Part shown: positions 12,201-24,514 of the stretch, piece by piece
Position numbering within the stretch: position 1 is the stretch's first letter
Layout: each line of letters starts with the position of its first letter
Assembly (NCBI GenBank): GCA_000711775.1
Contig: ARYC01017025.1
Span: 1 to 64,000, forward strand
Source of the DNA: Oxytricha trifallax
Taxonomy: Eukaryota > Ciliophora > Spirotrichea > Sporadotrichida > Oxytrichidae
Length of the DNA stretch: 64,000 nucleotides
Reading direction: 5' to 3'
Translations under genes and position numbers: made by a program
Notes under the pieces: model-generated
Told to the model about the DNA's origin: nothing
The model's database searches: none
Seen by the model: only the letters and a program-made list of their open reading frames with translations

Positions 12201-13737
12201 AAAGTAGAGTAAGTTTGACTTAAATTTATTAAAATTTGAATATATATATATATATATATATCAAAAAAAATAATTTAAATCATTTTTTTATTTTAGAAAA
12301 CTGATTTCAGATAAAATAATTTTTATTTAAAGTATATGTACTTTATATCAAATTTCAGAAATATTTTAAATTAACTTCTATTAATTTAATTAAAAAAAAA
12401 TTATTGGATTCTAAGCTGCTTTAGCATCGATTTTCTATTTGCTATTAATTTTGAGTAAAACATTTATTAAATTAAAAATATTGTCATTAATACAATATTA
12501 TTACCCATAAAATAAATAAAGAAAAAATAGCTAAAATTTACTAAATAAAATATTATACTATCCATTTAATTAAATAATTTAAATAAAAATAAAATATAAA
12601 TTAGAATTAATAAACCATGTTTAATGAAACATATAATTATTTAAAAATAAATATCAAATTTTAAAAGCAATATAATCAATTGTTAGGTATTATTTTATGT
12701 ATTAAACAAACATGATTATTTTGATTAAAATTATCTTAGAATTTTTATTATTATATAAATATATATTATTTATTTTTATTAGTTAAATCTCTTATTTATT
12801 ATTAATTAGAATTTTTATATATATTTTTTAATAAAAATTGAAATTTCACTTTAAATTTAATATTTCTAAATGAAATATAAACTATAAATATATATTTTTC
12901 GAGTATTTATATAATTAAATAATTCATAATGATTTGTTTTTAATTATATTATTACAGTTCAGTTTTGGCATGTCTTCTAGGATCTAATTATGATAATATT
13001 ATTGTCATTTCGTAATTCATTTAGCTTCGTGGATTTAATTATCAAATTAATAAAGTTAGTATTTTATAAAAAATTTTATAATCATTTATTTATAATTATG
13101 GCAAATTTTGATTTTATTAATTATGCATTCCTTTATTATTATAATTATAGAAATTGTGAAATAAACTTATTATTTCATAACTTTAACTATTAAGAATTTC
13201 TTGATCTAATATTTTTAAGATAGTAATATTCATTTTTTTTACAAAAAGTATTATGGCTCTTGCTTAATTGAAATACTTTTCATAAAAGGTTATATTAATT
13301 AAAAAACTCAATGTTCATTCATTATTTTTCTTATCAAATCTTATATAAAACATTATATTGTAATATTAATTGAGAAAATCAACGATAAATTTGTGTGTTA
13401 TATTGTTTAACCCCTCTCTATCTTTAATAATTTATATAAATTTTATGAATAAATCATATATAATTTTACAAACTTATTCTTATTAGTATTAAATAGACAC
13501 AAATATAACATTTAAAAATAATATTTCATTCTGTCAATATGTTGTTATTGCAACTGTTATTAAGTTAAATACTTTATAAAAAAATATCATTTTATTTATA
13601 TATTAACAGAGATAGAATGTTAAATCAAATAATTCTTAGTACCTACCGTTTTTATTATGAAAATTAAATCCTTTATTGAAATTTACTTTACTATAAAATT
13701 ACGATAAATAATTTGATTTTTTCGATAGATTTTACTA
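9260..13737. other. AT-rich spacer with TA microsatellites
   Basis: Mostly over 85% A+T. Holds (TA)n runs at 10908-10929 and 12240-12261 and two weak coding possibilities: 10195-10710 (listed separately) and about 12960-13270, where a plus-strand frame contains VQFWHVFQDLIMIILLSF. No inverted-repeat element found. Confidence 0.45.
10195..10710 (+). CDS. Hypothetical open frame, weak
   Basis: Under the ciliate code the frame is open to TGA 10708-10710. Only the first 25 codons (TKTSLVIKLGDLVTYHQKGN) have normal complexity; the next 55 are hydrophobic and AT-driven. The segment follows TTTCCTTGCAG, which could be a splice acceptor or an MDS edge. No ATG at the start. Could well be chance. Confidence 0.18.
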
Positions 13738-15280
13738 TCGATAAAATATATAAAAAATAGGTAAAATAGAGAAAAACTTATATAGAAAATAATTAATCAA
13801 TTGTAACTGTAACAAATTTTATAAATATATAAATTAAGTATAGCGTTCAGTATTTGTAAAATAAATACTTATGGATTTAATTATTTTTCTATTTAAATAT
13901 AATTATTAAATTGTTTTTTAATGTTGTTGCTCGTATTATAATCATATCTACAGTTTATGTTAAGTATTGGACTTTTGCATAACTTTTTAGAAACAATGAA
14001 CACTAATTATATCACGAATTGAGACTTACTAATAGGCATGTATTTAAGGAGTATTTTAATTTATTCTAATATTTGTGTTATGTTTTGATGCATAACTTTG
14101 GCTAATGACTGTTTAGTCTCTATTAGTAAAAGGGTATTTTGAACTACCTTGAATGTGTTTAGCTCAGTGTTAATTCTTTGAATATTAGTTTTTGAATTAT
14201 AACACTACAATCTTAGTTAGTTAAGTTTCTAGTAGAAAGATAATTTACAACAAATTTTTGTCATCAAAGACTTTGATTGCTTACCATGCTATGTTTGCAA
14301 TTGCTTTGGGTCCTTTTATAAAGGGGAAAAATCAGAAAATCTTATTCTGCTTATTTAGTAAAATTTGTTTTGAAAAACTTTTTAAATGACATTTATTGTG
14401 ATCTCTATTGATTTTTTTCATATTCTTTATTTGTTTTATCTATACATCCAATGTCCTTTTTTTTATACATGATGATGTTGTGAATTTAAGTGCTTATACT
14501 ACTGATTTAAGGAGTTTTATTTATAAAGTAATGGACTTCCTTAAAAAATTGAAAGCTTCAAGGATTTAATGATAATTATCATATATAACTTTTATTATTA
14601 AAGCTTTGAAGAATATTTATTGTGGTGCTTCCAGTACTACTTGCTTTAATTGAATGATATGGTAAGACGCTGATAATGTTATGAATATTACACTACTTAA
14701 TCATTGGGCTTATTTTGCCCTAACTTTGCCTTTTAAAATTATGGAAAAACTATTGCAGTTGTTCTTATTATTATGAATAATTTTGATGTCCTTAGTGTTG
14801 AATTTACCTACTTAGATGATAGATTTAAATGACAATTTATTTAGAGATGATACTATTTATAAGTTTCTTTAATTGTTAATTTTTCATATTGATTTGGTGT
14901 TGGATTTTGTTGATTTTGGTTTGAAGTTGGTGTTCATTTTATTTTTAATTATAGTGGAGATGCTGAAGTGTTTATAGCTAATAGAGTATCTCCATTTTTT
15001 TAGGTCCAATGAAGGGACTGTACTACCACTTTATTTTTAATTTAGATTACTTTTTTCTTGCCAATCTAAAGGTTCTAAGGCTAATATGAATGATGATATT
15101 ACTTTTTTTTAAGTTCAGACAACAATAAAATTTATGTTTTGTATTTAACTATTATAGAAAGACAGTTTTTATTAATAAACTTAATTAATATAATTATGAA
15201 ATTTGTTATAGTTAAAAATTATTAATTATTTTCTATAGTAGTGTTTCTCTATTTTACCTATTTTTTATATATTTTATCGA
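13738..15280. mobile_element. 1.54-kb TA-flanked inverted-repeat element, cargo unresolved
   Basis: Terminal inverted repeats of about 80 bp (13738-13820 and 15196-15280) start TCGATAAAATATATAAAA and stay alignable through GGTAAAATAGAGAAA. TA flanks both ends, and the size is that of a Tc1/mariner element. The interior (13920-15120) is GC-richer than the surroundings and strongly strand-asymmetric: the plus strand is rich in T and G, the minus strand in A and C. All frames contain TGA at about the chance rate. Plus-strand frames look membrane-protein-like (LIAYHAMFAIALGPFIKGKN), but T-rich DNA always gives hydrophobic translations. I could not find a DDE motif. Cargo could be a decayed gene. 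Confidence 0.7.
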
Positions 15281-15408
15281 TAATTCAGATTTAAATTAAA
15301 CGTTTAGAATTCTCGTATTTAAATACAATTTAATCTTTTATAAAAAATAAAGTAGATTAATTTCTACCCAATTTTATCTTATGTATAAAGATAATTGATT
15401 TATAATTA

Positions 15409-16217
15409 AGGTATTATTTTTTGAGTATAAGTAAATTTTTAAATTAATCTAGATTGATGATTTATTAAAATTGCTGAAAAGCTTAAAATGATGTGAATAG
15501 AGGAAATATGCAGAATATAGTGCGATTTGACAATGAAAAATCTCAAGCTGTATATTATAGAATATTACAAGATATTCTGAGTATCCGCACAGCTGTGTCG
15601 ACAAACAAATCCGCACAGCTGTGCGGAATATTGTTGAAATCTGAGCCACTTCAACCTTGATTTGTCTTAATTCATCCTCTTATAGGGGAAACCTCTCTGG
15701 GCTCTTAATGCCCTATTTTTAATTATTTCTTAATTATTATTAAATTATTAAGGAATAGATAAATTAACGCAATTTAATAAATTTATAATTTATCACTAGT
15801 AAGAAATCTCTATAGAGAAATTAAACTTCGTTTATTAAATTTAATTTTTTATTAAAAATTAAAATTAAATTCCTTAATAATTTAATAATAATTAAGAAAT
15901 AATTAAAAATAGGGCATTAAGAGCCCAGAGAGGTTTCCCCTATAAGAGGGGGAATTAAGACAAATCAAGGCTGAAGTGGCCCAGATTTCAACAATATTCC
16001 GCACAGCTGTGCGGATTTGTTTGTCGACACAGCTGTGCGGATACTCAGAATATCTTGTTATATTCTTATAATATACAGCTTGAGATTTTTCATTGTCAAA
16101 TCGCACTATATTCTGCATATTTCCTCTATTCACATCATTTTAAGCTTTTCAGCAATTTTAATAAATCATCAATCTAGATTAATTTAAAAATTTACTTATA
16201 CTCAAAAAATAATACCT
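15409..16217. mobile_element. 809-bp long-arm foldback element with CAGCTGTG palindromes
   Basis: An almost perfect palindrome with arms of about 370 bp around a centre near 15810. Ends read AGGTATTATTTTTTGAG and TA flanks both sides. Each arm contains an exact 18-bp palindrome TCCGCACAGCTGTGCGGA (15610-15627 and 15998-16015) beside a second copy of CAGCTGTG joined to GTCGAC, plus a GC-rich block with GGGAAACCTCTCTGGGCTC. A few mismatches between arms show it is a young or conserved copy. Open frames in the arms are not credible genes. Confidence 0.85.
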
Positions 16218-16929
16218 TATTTAAAAATTATTTATATTAATATTTTTTTAAAAAATGATTAATTACTTTATATAAAATGTCATCCCTGTAATATGACGTC
16301 AACTATATATCCTATTAAATATTTTTAAATATATAAATTATAAAATTAATATCATTATTGAATAACGAGCTAAATAACATGAGTCAAATATAAATATGCT
16401 ATATAAATAAATATACATTAAAAATAACCTTCTTTAATAAAAAAAATAAAAATTGATTAAATTAAATAAGAAATTATTTCACCTTAAAAATAAGTATATA
16501 CAATTCATCTTGGATTTGCAAATATTAAAGATTTAAAATAGAGAAATTTTGTAAATACAAAAAGTACTAATATATCTACTATAATAATAAAATTTGTTTA
16601 TTTAGAAATATAAATCTATGCATACTTTGAAATTTATTTTATCAAAGGAAAAGATTATATAAATTTATAAGAGATAATTTTCTCTATACTGCTTAAGTTA
16701 AATGCAAAACATATTTATAATCTAGCTAATCCCCTTAAATCTTAATTAAATTATTCAAATCATATCTTTTAATAATAATTAAAATCACTAATGTATTTAA
16801 AAAAATGAAAATATTAATAAGCTAAATTAATTATAGTGCAATAATTTTATTTCTTTTATTGAGAAAGTATAAATGAAATGTACAAAAATTCTAATTATAA
16901 ATTCAATTTGTAATACAAATCTCTTTATT

Positions 16930-16931
16930 TA

Positions 16932-16973
<42 letters not shown>

Positions 16974-16974
16974 T
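16930..16974. repeat. (TTA)n microsatellite
   Basis: About 15 tandem TTA/ATT units, the longest trinucleotide repeat in the window. Confidence 0.95.
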
Positions 16975-17104
16975 CTTTCATTATTATTAATTTATTTGAT
17001 ATTTATAATAAAATGAGAGAATTTTATTTAAGAAACTTATATTAGCAATTTTAAAGAGATGTAAGTAATTATTTCAGGCATCTTAGAATTACTAGGTAAA
17101 ATAT

Positions 17105-17341
17105 TCACTCAAGGAGTTATTTAAGTTCTCGTTGTTTAGGAAGATTTTACAAATCCAGCATAATTTATAACAATATATTGTTAGATAAGCTATCTCGCAG
17201 TTCTGTTGATCTTTATTAAACCTGCTTCTAATTTTCCTGAGTATCACCATCTAATAACTTCAATTCTTCTGATGAAATGGCAATATTAATATATAGTTTC
17301 TTTAATAGTTGGCAGGGTAGCAAAATTCGCAGTACAAAGCA
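17105..17341 (-). CDS. Candidate coding segment (MDS), C-terminal end
   Basis: About 33% GC against about 17% around it. The minus-strand frame ends at TGA 17105-17107 and is open back to 17341. Its best part reads SEELKLLDGDTQENQKQVQQ, followed by a Leu-rich helical stretch; TAA/TAG supply several Gln. Upstream a different frame reads TLPTIKETIY, so there may be a small indel near 17290. No start codon is apparent, which fits an internal or last MDS whose partner lies elsewhere. No family recognised. Confidence 0.4.
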
Positions 17342-19727
17342 GTTTCAAAAATTATGATAATCTTTTCTTCTAATTATTGAGCACTTGAATTTTGTAAAAC
17401 TTGAAATTCCTTAGAGATTAAATTTCTTTATTATTTCGAAATTTACTAAATTAAATTTCATTTTATATGTAATAATACTGAAAGTTATATTGACTGTAAA
17501 TTTTATATCTCAAAAAATTATATTAACCTAAAATAAATTTAAAATAAAGGTAAATAAAGAAATTTTGTATATAATTACTACTGAAACAGATTCTATATTT
17601 ATTGATAAATATAAATGATTATTAATAAACAAGTAAGAAGTAATATAAGTCTTATTTTCAATTATTATATATAAAAAAATTAATTAACAATTATTTGATT
17701 TCAATATTAATAAAGTTATATGATAACTATAAATTTATAAATGGACTAAAATTAAAAACAAATAATTTAAAAATGAAATATGTATTAATATAATAATTTT
17801 ATTTATAAAATTTATTTCTTAATGTTTCATCTAATAATATTTAAATATAACTTTGGATGAAAGCTATACTCATTAATTAAATATCATATATATTTTTAAT
17901 ATCTTATATTTCAACCCCTGAGTTAAATTTATATTAAATATTATTATATTTATATATGCATATAGTGTTTATATTATTTTTTCTTCGTCTAGTAACTCTC
18001 TCTCTGTTTTTTTATTTGACTTTATATTTCTTAAGAACTAATTTCAAATAATTTGCTTCGTTTTTTCTTTTTAGGCATTATTATACTATAGGATTGATAA
18101 ATATAATTTTATCTTAGTCATTCCATTACCTTTGGTTCATATAGATCTCGCTTATATATAAAAAGAGTAAGCTAAAGTAATAAAATTGATTTTAAATTTT
18201 AATTATAGCAACTTTCCAGAATTATGAAAAATGATTGACTTTTTATTTTCTTAACTCATCAATTTATTGTTAAAATAATTATTAAGATTTGGTAATTTAA
18301 GGTCCATATTAATTATCTCAACTGCAATAGTAGATTATTATTTTTATCATAATCTTTCCATTATGATAAGACAATATTCTAAAATATAAAATAGCAAATT
18401 AATAAACCATGATCCTATATAAATTTAAATTATCCAAATTAATTTTAATCTAATACTCCACAAATTTTGGCTTTTACAATTAACGATGATTTTTATAGTT
18501 ATCTCAAATGTTTAAAATCATGAAATACAATACTTTAAATATATATTTAAATTTTAACATGAAAGTTTTTTTACAAATAATTTGAGGTGTTTAAAAACTT
18601 TTACGCTTTTATAATATTAGCTATGTGCAAATATTTAATGAAAACTAAAATTATTATAATTAGACTTAAATCTTTATTTTTATTTACTTAAAATAATTTT
18701 GAGCTCAATTGGCTATTACAATCAATCGATTTTTTAAAATTTACCATATTATTATTAATTATAATTTTTAATTTATATCTATATTAATTTTTAATGTTAT
18801 AATAAAATAAATATTGCCTAAATTATAAGTAATTATTATGAACTTAAAATGAAGTTAAAAAGTTATTGAAAATTTCTAATAGAAATATCTATAAAATTTT
18901 CTTTTATGAAAAAATTATTAAGTCTTCTTATAAAATTCTTTAAATTGACTGTGCTCTAGTTTCTTTTTTTTGCAACTATTAAATCATTAAACTTGTTTTT
19001 TTTTATATCTCTGTTAGGTTTATGAAGAGTCAGAATAAAAAGGTAATTATAAATATATATACATAATTTAAAAAACGATATTATAAAGAATAAAAATTGC
19101 TTAAGATAAAAAAATAATATAAATAATTGAATTGTGCTTAAAAATAATTATTAAAGTATGTCAAGAATAAATATACACCATCTATCAAGAAACCGTCAAG
19201 ATAAGTTAAAGCTAGCTCTTAGAGCTTCAGAAATTTCTAATATATCAAGTAAGATTTAAAGTTAAACCCTAAAGGAAAAATTTGAACAATATAAATTAAA
19301 CCTCTTTTGCTTTCATGCCCAATTATGAATAAAAATAATTAAAAACAAATTTTATCATCTAATGTTCATCTAAAAGATTTATTGAATAGCAATTGTTGAA
19401 GATTCTTGTTAATAATTTAATGTTATATCTGGGAAATTACTAAGAAATAGAATTATAAGATTCAATCTTATAGAATAGACTATGAGCTAAATTATTTAAT
19501 ATGAGGATAGGTATAGAAATATTTCCAAATAACTATCATAGTTTAACAAGTGAATTTTTTATGAATAAAATTCTAATGTGTTTTATATTTAATATCTTAT
19601 TTTATACATAATTCTAATATAATTTAGAAAATATATTAAAAAGTATTTCTATAACATAAAGTAATACTTATTATATAATTTAAGTTACATTTTAATTAAA
19701 TTAACAAATAAAAAAGTTATAGTAATA
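17342..19727. other. AT-rich spacer
   Basis: No inverted-repeat element, GC island or convincing frame. At 19159-19265 there are words resembling the TBE 22-kDa ORF region (for example AAGATAAGTTAAAGCTAGCTC and ATATCAAGTAAGATTT), compatible with a short, heavily decayed TBE fragment. Confidence 0.4.
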
Positions 19728-20142
19728 TTGTAGGAATACATTTGAATTTGGAAAATTAATTTAAAATAAATAAATATTAAATCAAAATCGTGGCAGTTAA
19801 AGTTTGCCAATTTAAACGATCTTGGGCTCATTCGATAGAGAATTCAAAATTAGCTGGACTTTACTATTGGCGGTACTATTTTATCGCATCCCTGGAGCGA
19901 GATAACTCGACTTTAATTAAACATATCTAAATTCATTAAATTATACCCCCACATTAAAGTCAAGTTATCTCGCTCTAGGGATGCGATAAAATAGTACCGC
20001 CAATAGTAAAGTCCAGCTAATTTTGAATTCTCTATCGAATGAGCCCAAGATCATTTAAATTGGCCAACTTTAACTGCCACGATTTTGATTTAATATTTAT
20101 TTATTTTAAATTAATTTTCCAAATTCAAATGTATTTCTACAA
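19728..20142. mobile_element. TTGTAGG-type foldback element, copy A2
   Basis: 415 bp, exact TA on both sides. Ends TTGTAGGAATACATTTG and complement. The arms pair over about 190 bp each; the centre at 19925-19945 is unpaired. Same length and near-identical interior to copy A4 (51125-51539), so the two are from a recent shared source. Non-coding. Confidence 0.92.
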
Positions 20143-20324
20143 TAGTATTTAAGAATAGAAATATTTTAAATATATTTTTTATAAAATTATAAGTTATTTT
20201 ATTATAATTAAATTCAAATAATCTATGAATTTAATAGTTAAAAAAATAAATAAACTAAATTAAATTTTTTAATATTTATTATATTTTAATAAAGCTTTAC
20301 TATTATTAAATATAAGTAAGTCCT

Positions 20325-20458
20325 TAGAGAAGACACACCCTCTCTTTCTTGATAGAGCAAAATGCTAGGGACTTGCATTTTGTGAGAAGCCAGTGCTACT
20401 CCTTCACAAGACAATTACTGGTGGACCGAGGTTGCAGTAATTTGACTCATATGTGACA
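20325..20458. other. GC-rich island of unknown nature
   Basis: About 44% GC over 134 bp in DNA of about 15-20% GC. The minus strand is open throughout under the ciliate code and includes VKLLQPRSTSNCLVKEQHW. I see no tRNA cloverleaf. A short MDS, or a non-coding RNA gene, are the two obvious options; it is not repeated elsewhere in the window. Confidence 0.45.
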
Positions 20459-22249
20459 TTTATAAATTATTATTTTCTTGAAATTTTTTGAATTTTAATA
20501 GAGGAAAATTTTAATTTTCATATATTGCAAAGCAAGATTTCATTTTATAGATTAAAAATTAAAATTTTTAAAAAATGGATTATACTCCTTTTGTAATAAA
20601 TATTAAAGAATAACTGATAATTACTTATTAAAACTAAATAATATTTAATAATTTTGTCTTATTTAAATTAAAATATTTACTAATTTTATACTCTGAACCA
20701 AAAGAAAAATTTAAATTAAAATAATCAAAAAATAAATAAACTTAAAATTAATTAAAGTTTTAATTAAACTAAATTTAAATAATATGATATCCATTTTTTT
20801 CATAATCAAATATTGGATGAACTTTATTATTATTTATTGCTTTTTTTGCCATCTTTTATCATATGAATTGCATTATAATAGAAGCACATGATTTAATCAA
20901 TGTTAACATTTTATATTTTAATAAACTCGATCCAATGATGAAATAAAAAAAGCTAAATAATTCCCTCTTCAAATTAAATTTCTCTATGAAATTATCCAAA
21001 GTTAGTTCTTATGTAATTTATATGACTTATATCTTAAATTTTATTTGAAGTTAGACAATTCCTATTATAAAGTAAAAGTTACGAAGACTGTATAAATTTC
21101 AAAATTATTTTATCAAAAATAAATAAATTACCTAATTTATTTATACATTTAATAGATCCTTATTAAGCTTTATATGAGTTTTTATTTTTATTTTAATATA
21201 AACTAAACTTATAAATTAATTTTTATTGAAGATTTTTCTATACATAAATCTTAGTTGAACTGGTAAGAAATAATACAAAGATCTACTGTTACTATATCAA
21301 TGAAAGCTAAGGCAATTCAGCTTTGTTACATTGATAGTATTTATTATCAAATATCTTAATAGATTCTGAAGATTGAAAATCAATTCAAGATGTGTACCTT
21401 TAAGATTTGAAACCAAAACAAGCATTCTTTTCAATAGACTAAGTTAATCCTACCTTAAAATATTAGTTATATATAGGAAGTATATCCAAAAATTTATAAT
21501 AAAGTATTTATTATTATAAAAATATATCTATACTTAATATCAATTTAATTTATTTTAATATTTGAACCTTAAAATAAAAGTTAGATTTAAAATATTTTTT
21601 AATTATTTATTATAAAATGAAATATTTGAATAATTTTTTTGATTCTATATTTTTTTATATTATAAAATCCAGATTCTCTGATTTTATCGATTAAATAAAA
21701 AATTTATATAATTTAATTAATAATAATAAAAATGAATTAATTTTGGTATGAGGAAGCAGAGTCCCCAATAATGTATACATTTTATTTTTACCCTGATAAA
21801 ATCTTAACGTTGATTAATAGGAGTAACCGATCATATGAGTATGCCGCGCTCTCAATATTTTTCGATCAATTTATTGTCATATATAAGTGAAATTTTATGC
21901 ATAAACCAAATAAATATTAAAAATAATTTCATATATTTTTTTATATAATAAAAAATTTGTGGATTTTTTCAATTAAAATAAAATAGTTACTCAACTTAAA
22001 AATTATACTATTTTCAAAATTAATCTTGTATGATGAACTAAAACATTAATATTATATAATATCCTAAACAACTTTTCTCAATATTATATATATTTGTTTT
22101 AAGATTAAAGTATTAAATATTTCATATTTTTAGAGTTTCTTAAACAATAAAATCATATAAATTTGTTTGAAAAATAAATAATAAAGAGATTATAATTATT
22201 TAATTTTATTATGGTTTTATTTTTTTAATAACTATTAATGAGATTAAGC
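20459..22249. other. AT-rich spacer
   Basis: A 40-bp patch at 21825-21870 with ATGCCGCGCTCTCAA is GC-richer, too short to call. Another small patch at 21745-21775 has GGAAGCAGAGTCCCC. Otherwise nothing. Confidence 0.4.
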
Positions 22250-23011
22250 GGGGAGGGAGTTTCCTTCACTTTTTTTTATTTTTTATTAAATTAATCTTTT
22301 ATAACAACTATCAACCACCTTCCGAACTTATTGCGATAGTTATTGTTAATATATGAATCAATAGTCAATATCTCTCTTCAGATTCCAATAAAACTCTAAA
22401 ATTTTTCATCTGATGTTTATAGGTTCTGTCTATTAACTATTATATTGCTGTACTAAATTAATTCCAAATATTGTATTCAATTGTTAATGAAATTCTTATT
22501 TAATTTAACTCATCTTTCCATACCTATATAATGCTTGACGATATTTTCTTGAACTACTTTAATAATGAATAATATACTCTTAATATTTAAAGGGTCATAA
22601 AAATTTTTAATTTTTTTAATTTAAATAAAATTTAGTTAGTTAGTTAGTTTTTAGCACATAATTAAGGGTAAATATCACGATTAATCACTCAATAGGTTAG
22701 GTATTTATGACCCTCAAAATACTAACCCAGAACTTATCCAAGATCCGTCTACTCTGAGTCATCCAATCTTTATCTTTCTCTTTTCTTCTTTTGTCCCAGG
22801 CTTTGACCAGTAATCGCTCTGTAGTCGACAATTTCTGCCCGGTGACAGGACTAGTTCTAGTCCATTTCATTCCTTCACTTCTATTTTTCCGATCTGTTTT
22901 TACAACACCTAGTTTGCTGAAAACCATTCTCAAAGCACTCCAGTCTGAGAGACTAAATAAAATTTAATAAATTTTACTTAAATAAAAAGAAATTGCAGGA
23001 AACTTCCCTCC
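22250..23011. mobile_element. G-run-end element J with GGAAACTTCC motif
   Basis: Starts GGGGAGGGAGTTTCCTTCAC and ends with the inverted partner GCAGGAAACTTCCCTCC. Flanks GATTAAGC and AATTCAGC match at 6 of 8 bases, suggesting an old 8-9 bp target duplication. The part at 22300-22500 is homologous to the interiors of elements K (48213) and L (55394) and of the fragment at 60826-61020, sharing words such as ATTCCAA, GACAGAACCTA and AACTATCAACC/AGTTGTTATAAAA. The other half carries the GC-rich reading frame 22685-22927. Confidence 0.65.
22685..22927 (-). CDS. Candidate coding segment, basic 80-residue C-terminus
   Basis: The most clearly coding island in the window: about 43% GC, ordinary codon and amino-acid variety, and a stop at TGA 22685-22687. 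From ATG 22925-22927 it reads MVFSKLGVVKTDRKNRSEG; the middle has KWTRTSPVTGQKLSTTERLL and a charged helix KAWDKRRKEKDKDW. One TAA near the end must be Gln (NTQPIE then stop). The frame stays open a little upstream (LSDWSALR), so the ATG may not be the start. It lies inside element J, so it is either cargo or the transposon's own gene remnant, or an MDS flanked by germline-only DNA. I do not recognise the family. Confidence 0.55.
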
Positions 23012-23899
23012 AATTCAGCAATAAATATTACTATTGCTTGCTCATGACAAGCGATTTACATATTATAATATTAAAAATCAAAAGAAAATCATTTAATAAA
23101 ACTAATATTTATTCATAATTGGGGCCTGTGCTTCCTATAGCAGAATTAATTTATTAAAGAAAATAAAATTTTGATTTAAATATTAAATAAAATTATTATT
23201 TATTTATTTTCAAAATGTGGCTTTAAAGATTTTTTTTTTAAATCTAATTTATAATTAATATCTTCAAACATCATTTGTAATCTACTCTAAATAAAAAAGA
23301 AATAATTGGAGGCCTTGTATATTTCCTTAAAATTTGTTAATGGTCTAATAGTTTAAATATTCTCAAAAATTATTAGAAATTATCTAAAAAACTAATAAAA
23401 ATCTAATGGTTAAATAAATTCAATAATGCTGCCTAATTTAATAAAATTTGTTTCTATATCATTAATTAATGAAGATTTGTATTTTAATTAATTTAAAAAT
23501 ATTTTTTTTAAATACCATAATTTTAGAATGATTTGATGATAAAATACGAAAAAAATGAGTACATATCAATAATTACTCAAATGCAGAATATCCATTTAAT
23601 CCGTATTTACGAGTTTTAGATTTAACGAATAAATTAGTTCACATTTTATATAACACCTTAAAATATTTTGCTTCTCTTATTCATAACTAAATATCAAATT
23701 TTTTAGCAAAATTTTTAATGTGTTAATAAAAATAACTATTTTTAATATGTAATAATTAGGCAATTCAAGACCAAATATTTCTTTTTATATTATATAAATG
23801 TTAGGAAGGAATATATGCAAAACTTTAATTTTTTTAAATGAAATTATTAAAAATAATCACATTTAATTCTGCTTTATTTTATAAAGAAATTTGATATAA

Positions 23900-24287
23900 A
23901 TGCAGGAATACATTCGATTTGGGAAAATGAATTAAAATAAAAATAAATTAATAATTAAATACCTTCAGTTATGATTTTTGGAAAATGTCTCCAAACCCTA
24001 GCAATATTATACTCTATGATAGCGCATTAAAATCAGACAATAGTTGCTATTTTTATATTGATTTTAACTCTTCTCCCAAGCGAGAATATAGCTAAAATAA
24101 AAAATATCGTGCTAAATATAATGATTCAGGAATATTTCTAATAGTAAATCCAGCTTAAATTACGTGATCTACAGTAGAATCCATTTATTTTTGTATTTGA
24201 GTCACTTTGGATTTCATAACTGCCATGATTTTGATATTTAATTAATTTAATTTTAATTCATTTTCCCAAATCGAATGTATTCCTACA
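23900..24287. mobile_element. TTGTAGG-type foldback element, copy A3 (diverged)
   Basis: Ends TGCAGGAATACATTCGA and complement, arms pairing for about 80 bp (AAAATGAATTAAAATAAAAATTAAT region). The interior has lost most similarity to copies A2 and A4. Flanks no longer show a clean TA pair. The oldest member of the family here. Confidence 0.8.
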
Positions 24288-24391
24288 ATTTAAATAAAAA
24301 AATATAATCATAATATAAACAATAAATAAAAGATCATTTAATTAAACAAAAATTATAATTTTTTATCATGCATTTTTATTATTATTATGTA

Positions 24392-24514
24392 ATGCCGTAA
24401 GGAGATTAATACTAAAGATTAACCCAGCTAACCAAATAAAGATAATCGGATATTCATTCTTTGATATGCGGATCTAATTTCATCTGTCCAATGGGAACAA
24501 CACCCATATATTGA
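24392..24514 (+). CDS. Weak candidate coding segment
   Basis: The block 24390-24560 has about 34% GC. A plus-strand frame from ATG 24392 to TGA 24512-24514 reads MPQGDQYQRLTQLTKQRQSD and on. The minus strand across the same bases is also open and reads YGCCSHWTDEIRSAYQRMN, so strand is undecided. Probably a short MDS or fragment, identity unknown. Confidence 0.25.

Noticed and set aside
15903..16133. Minus-strand 76-codon frame and its mirror at 15449-15649
   Set aside because: Both lie in the arms of the 809-bp palindrome and exist only because the arms mirror each other.
20325..20458. tRNA or snRNA gene in the GC-rich island
   Set aside because: No acceptable cloverleaf or B-box (GGTTCGA-like) with matching stems could be folded by eye.
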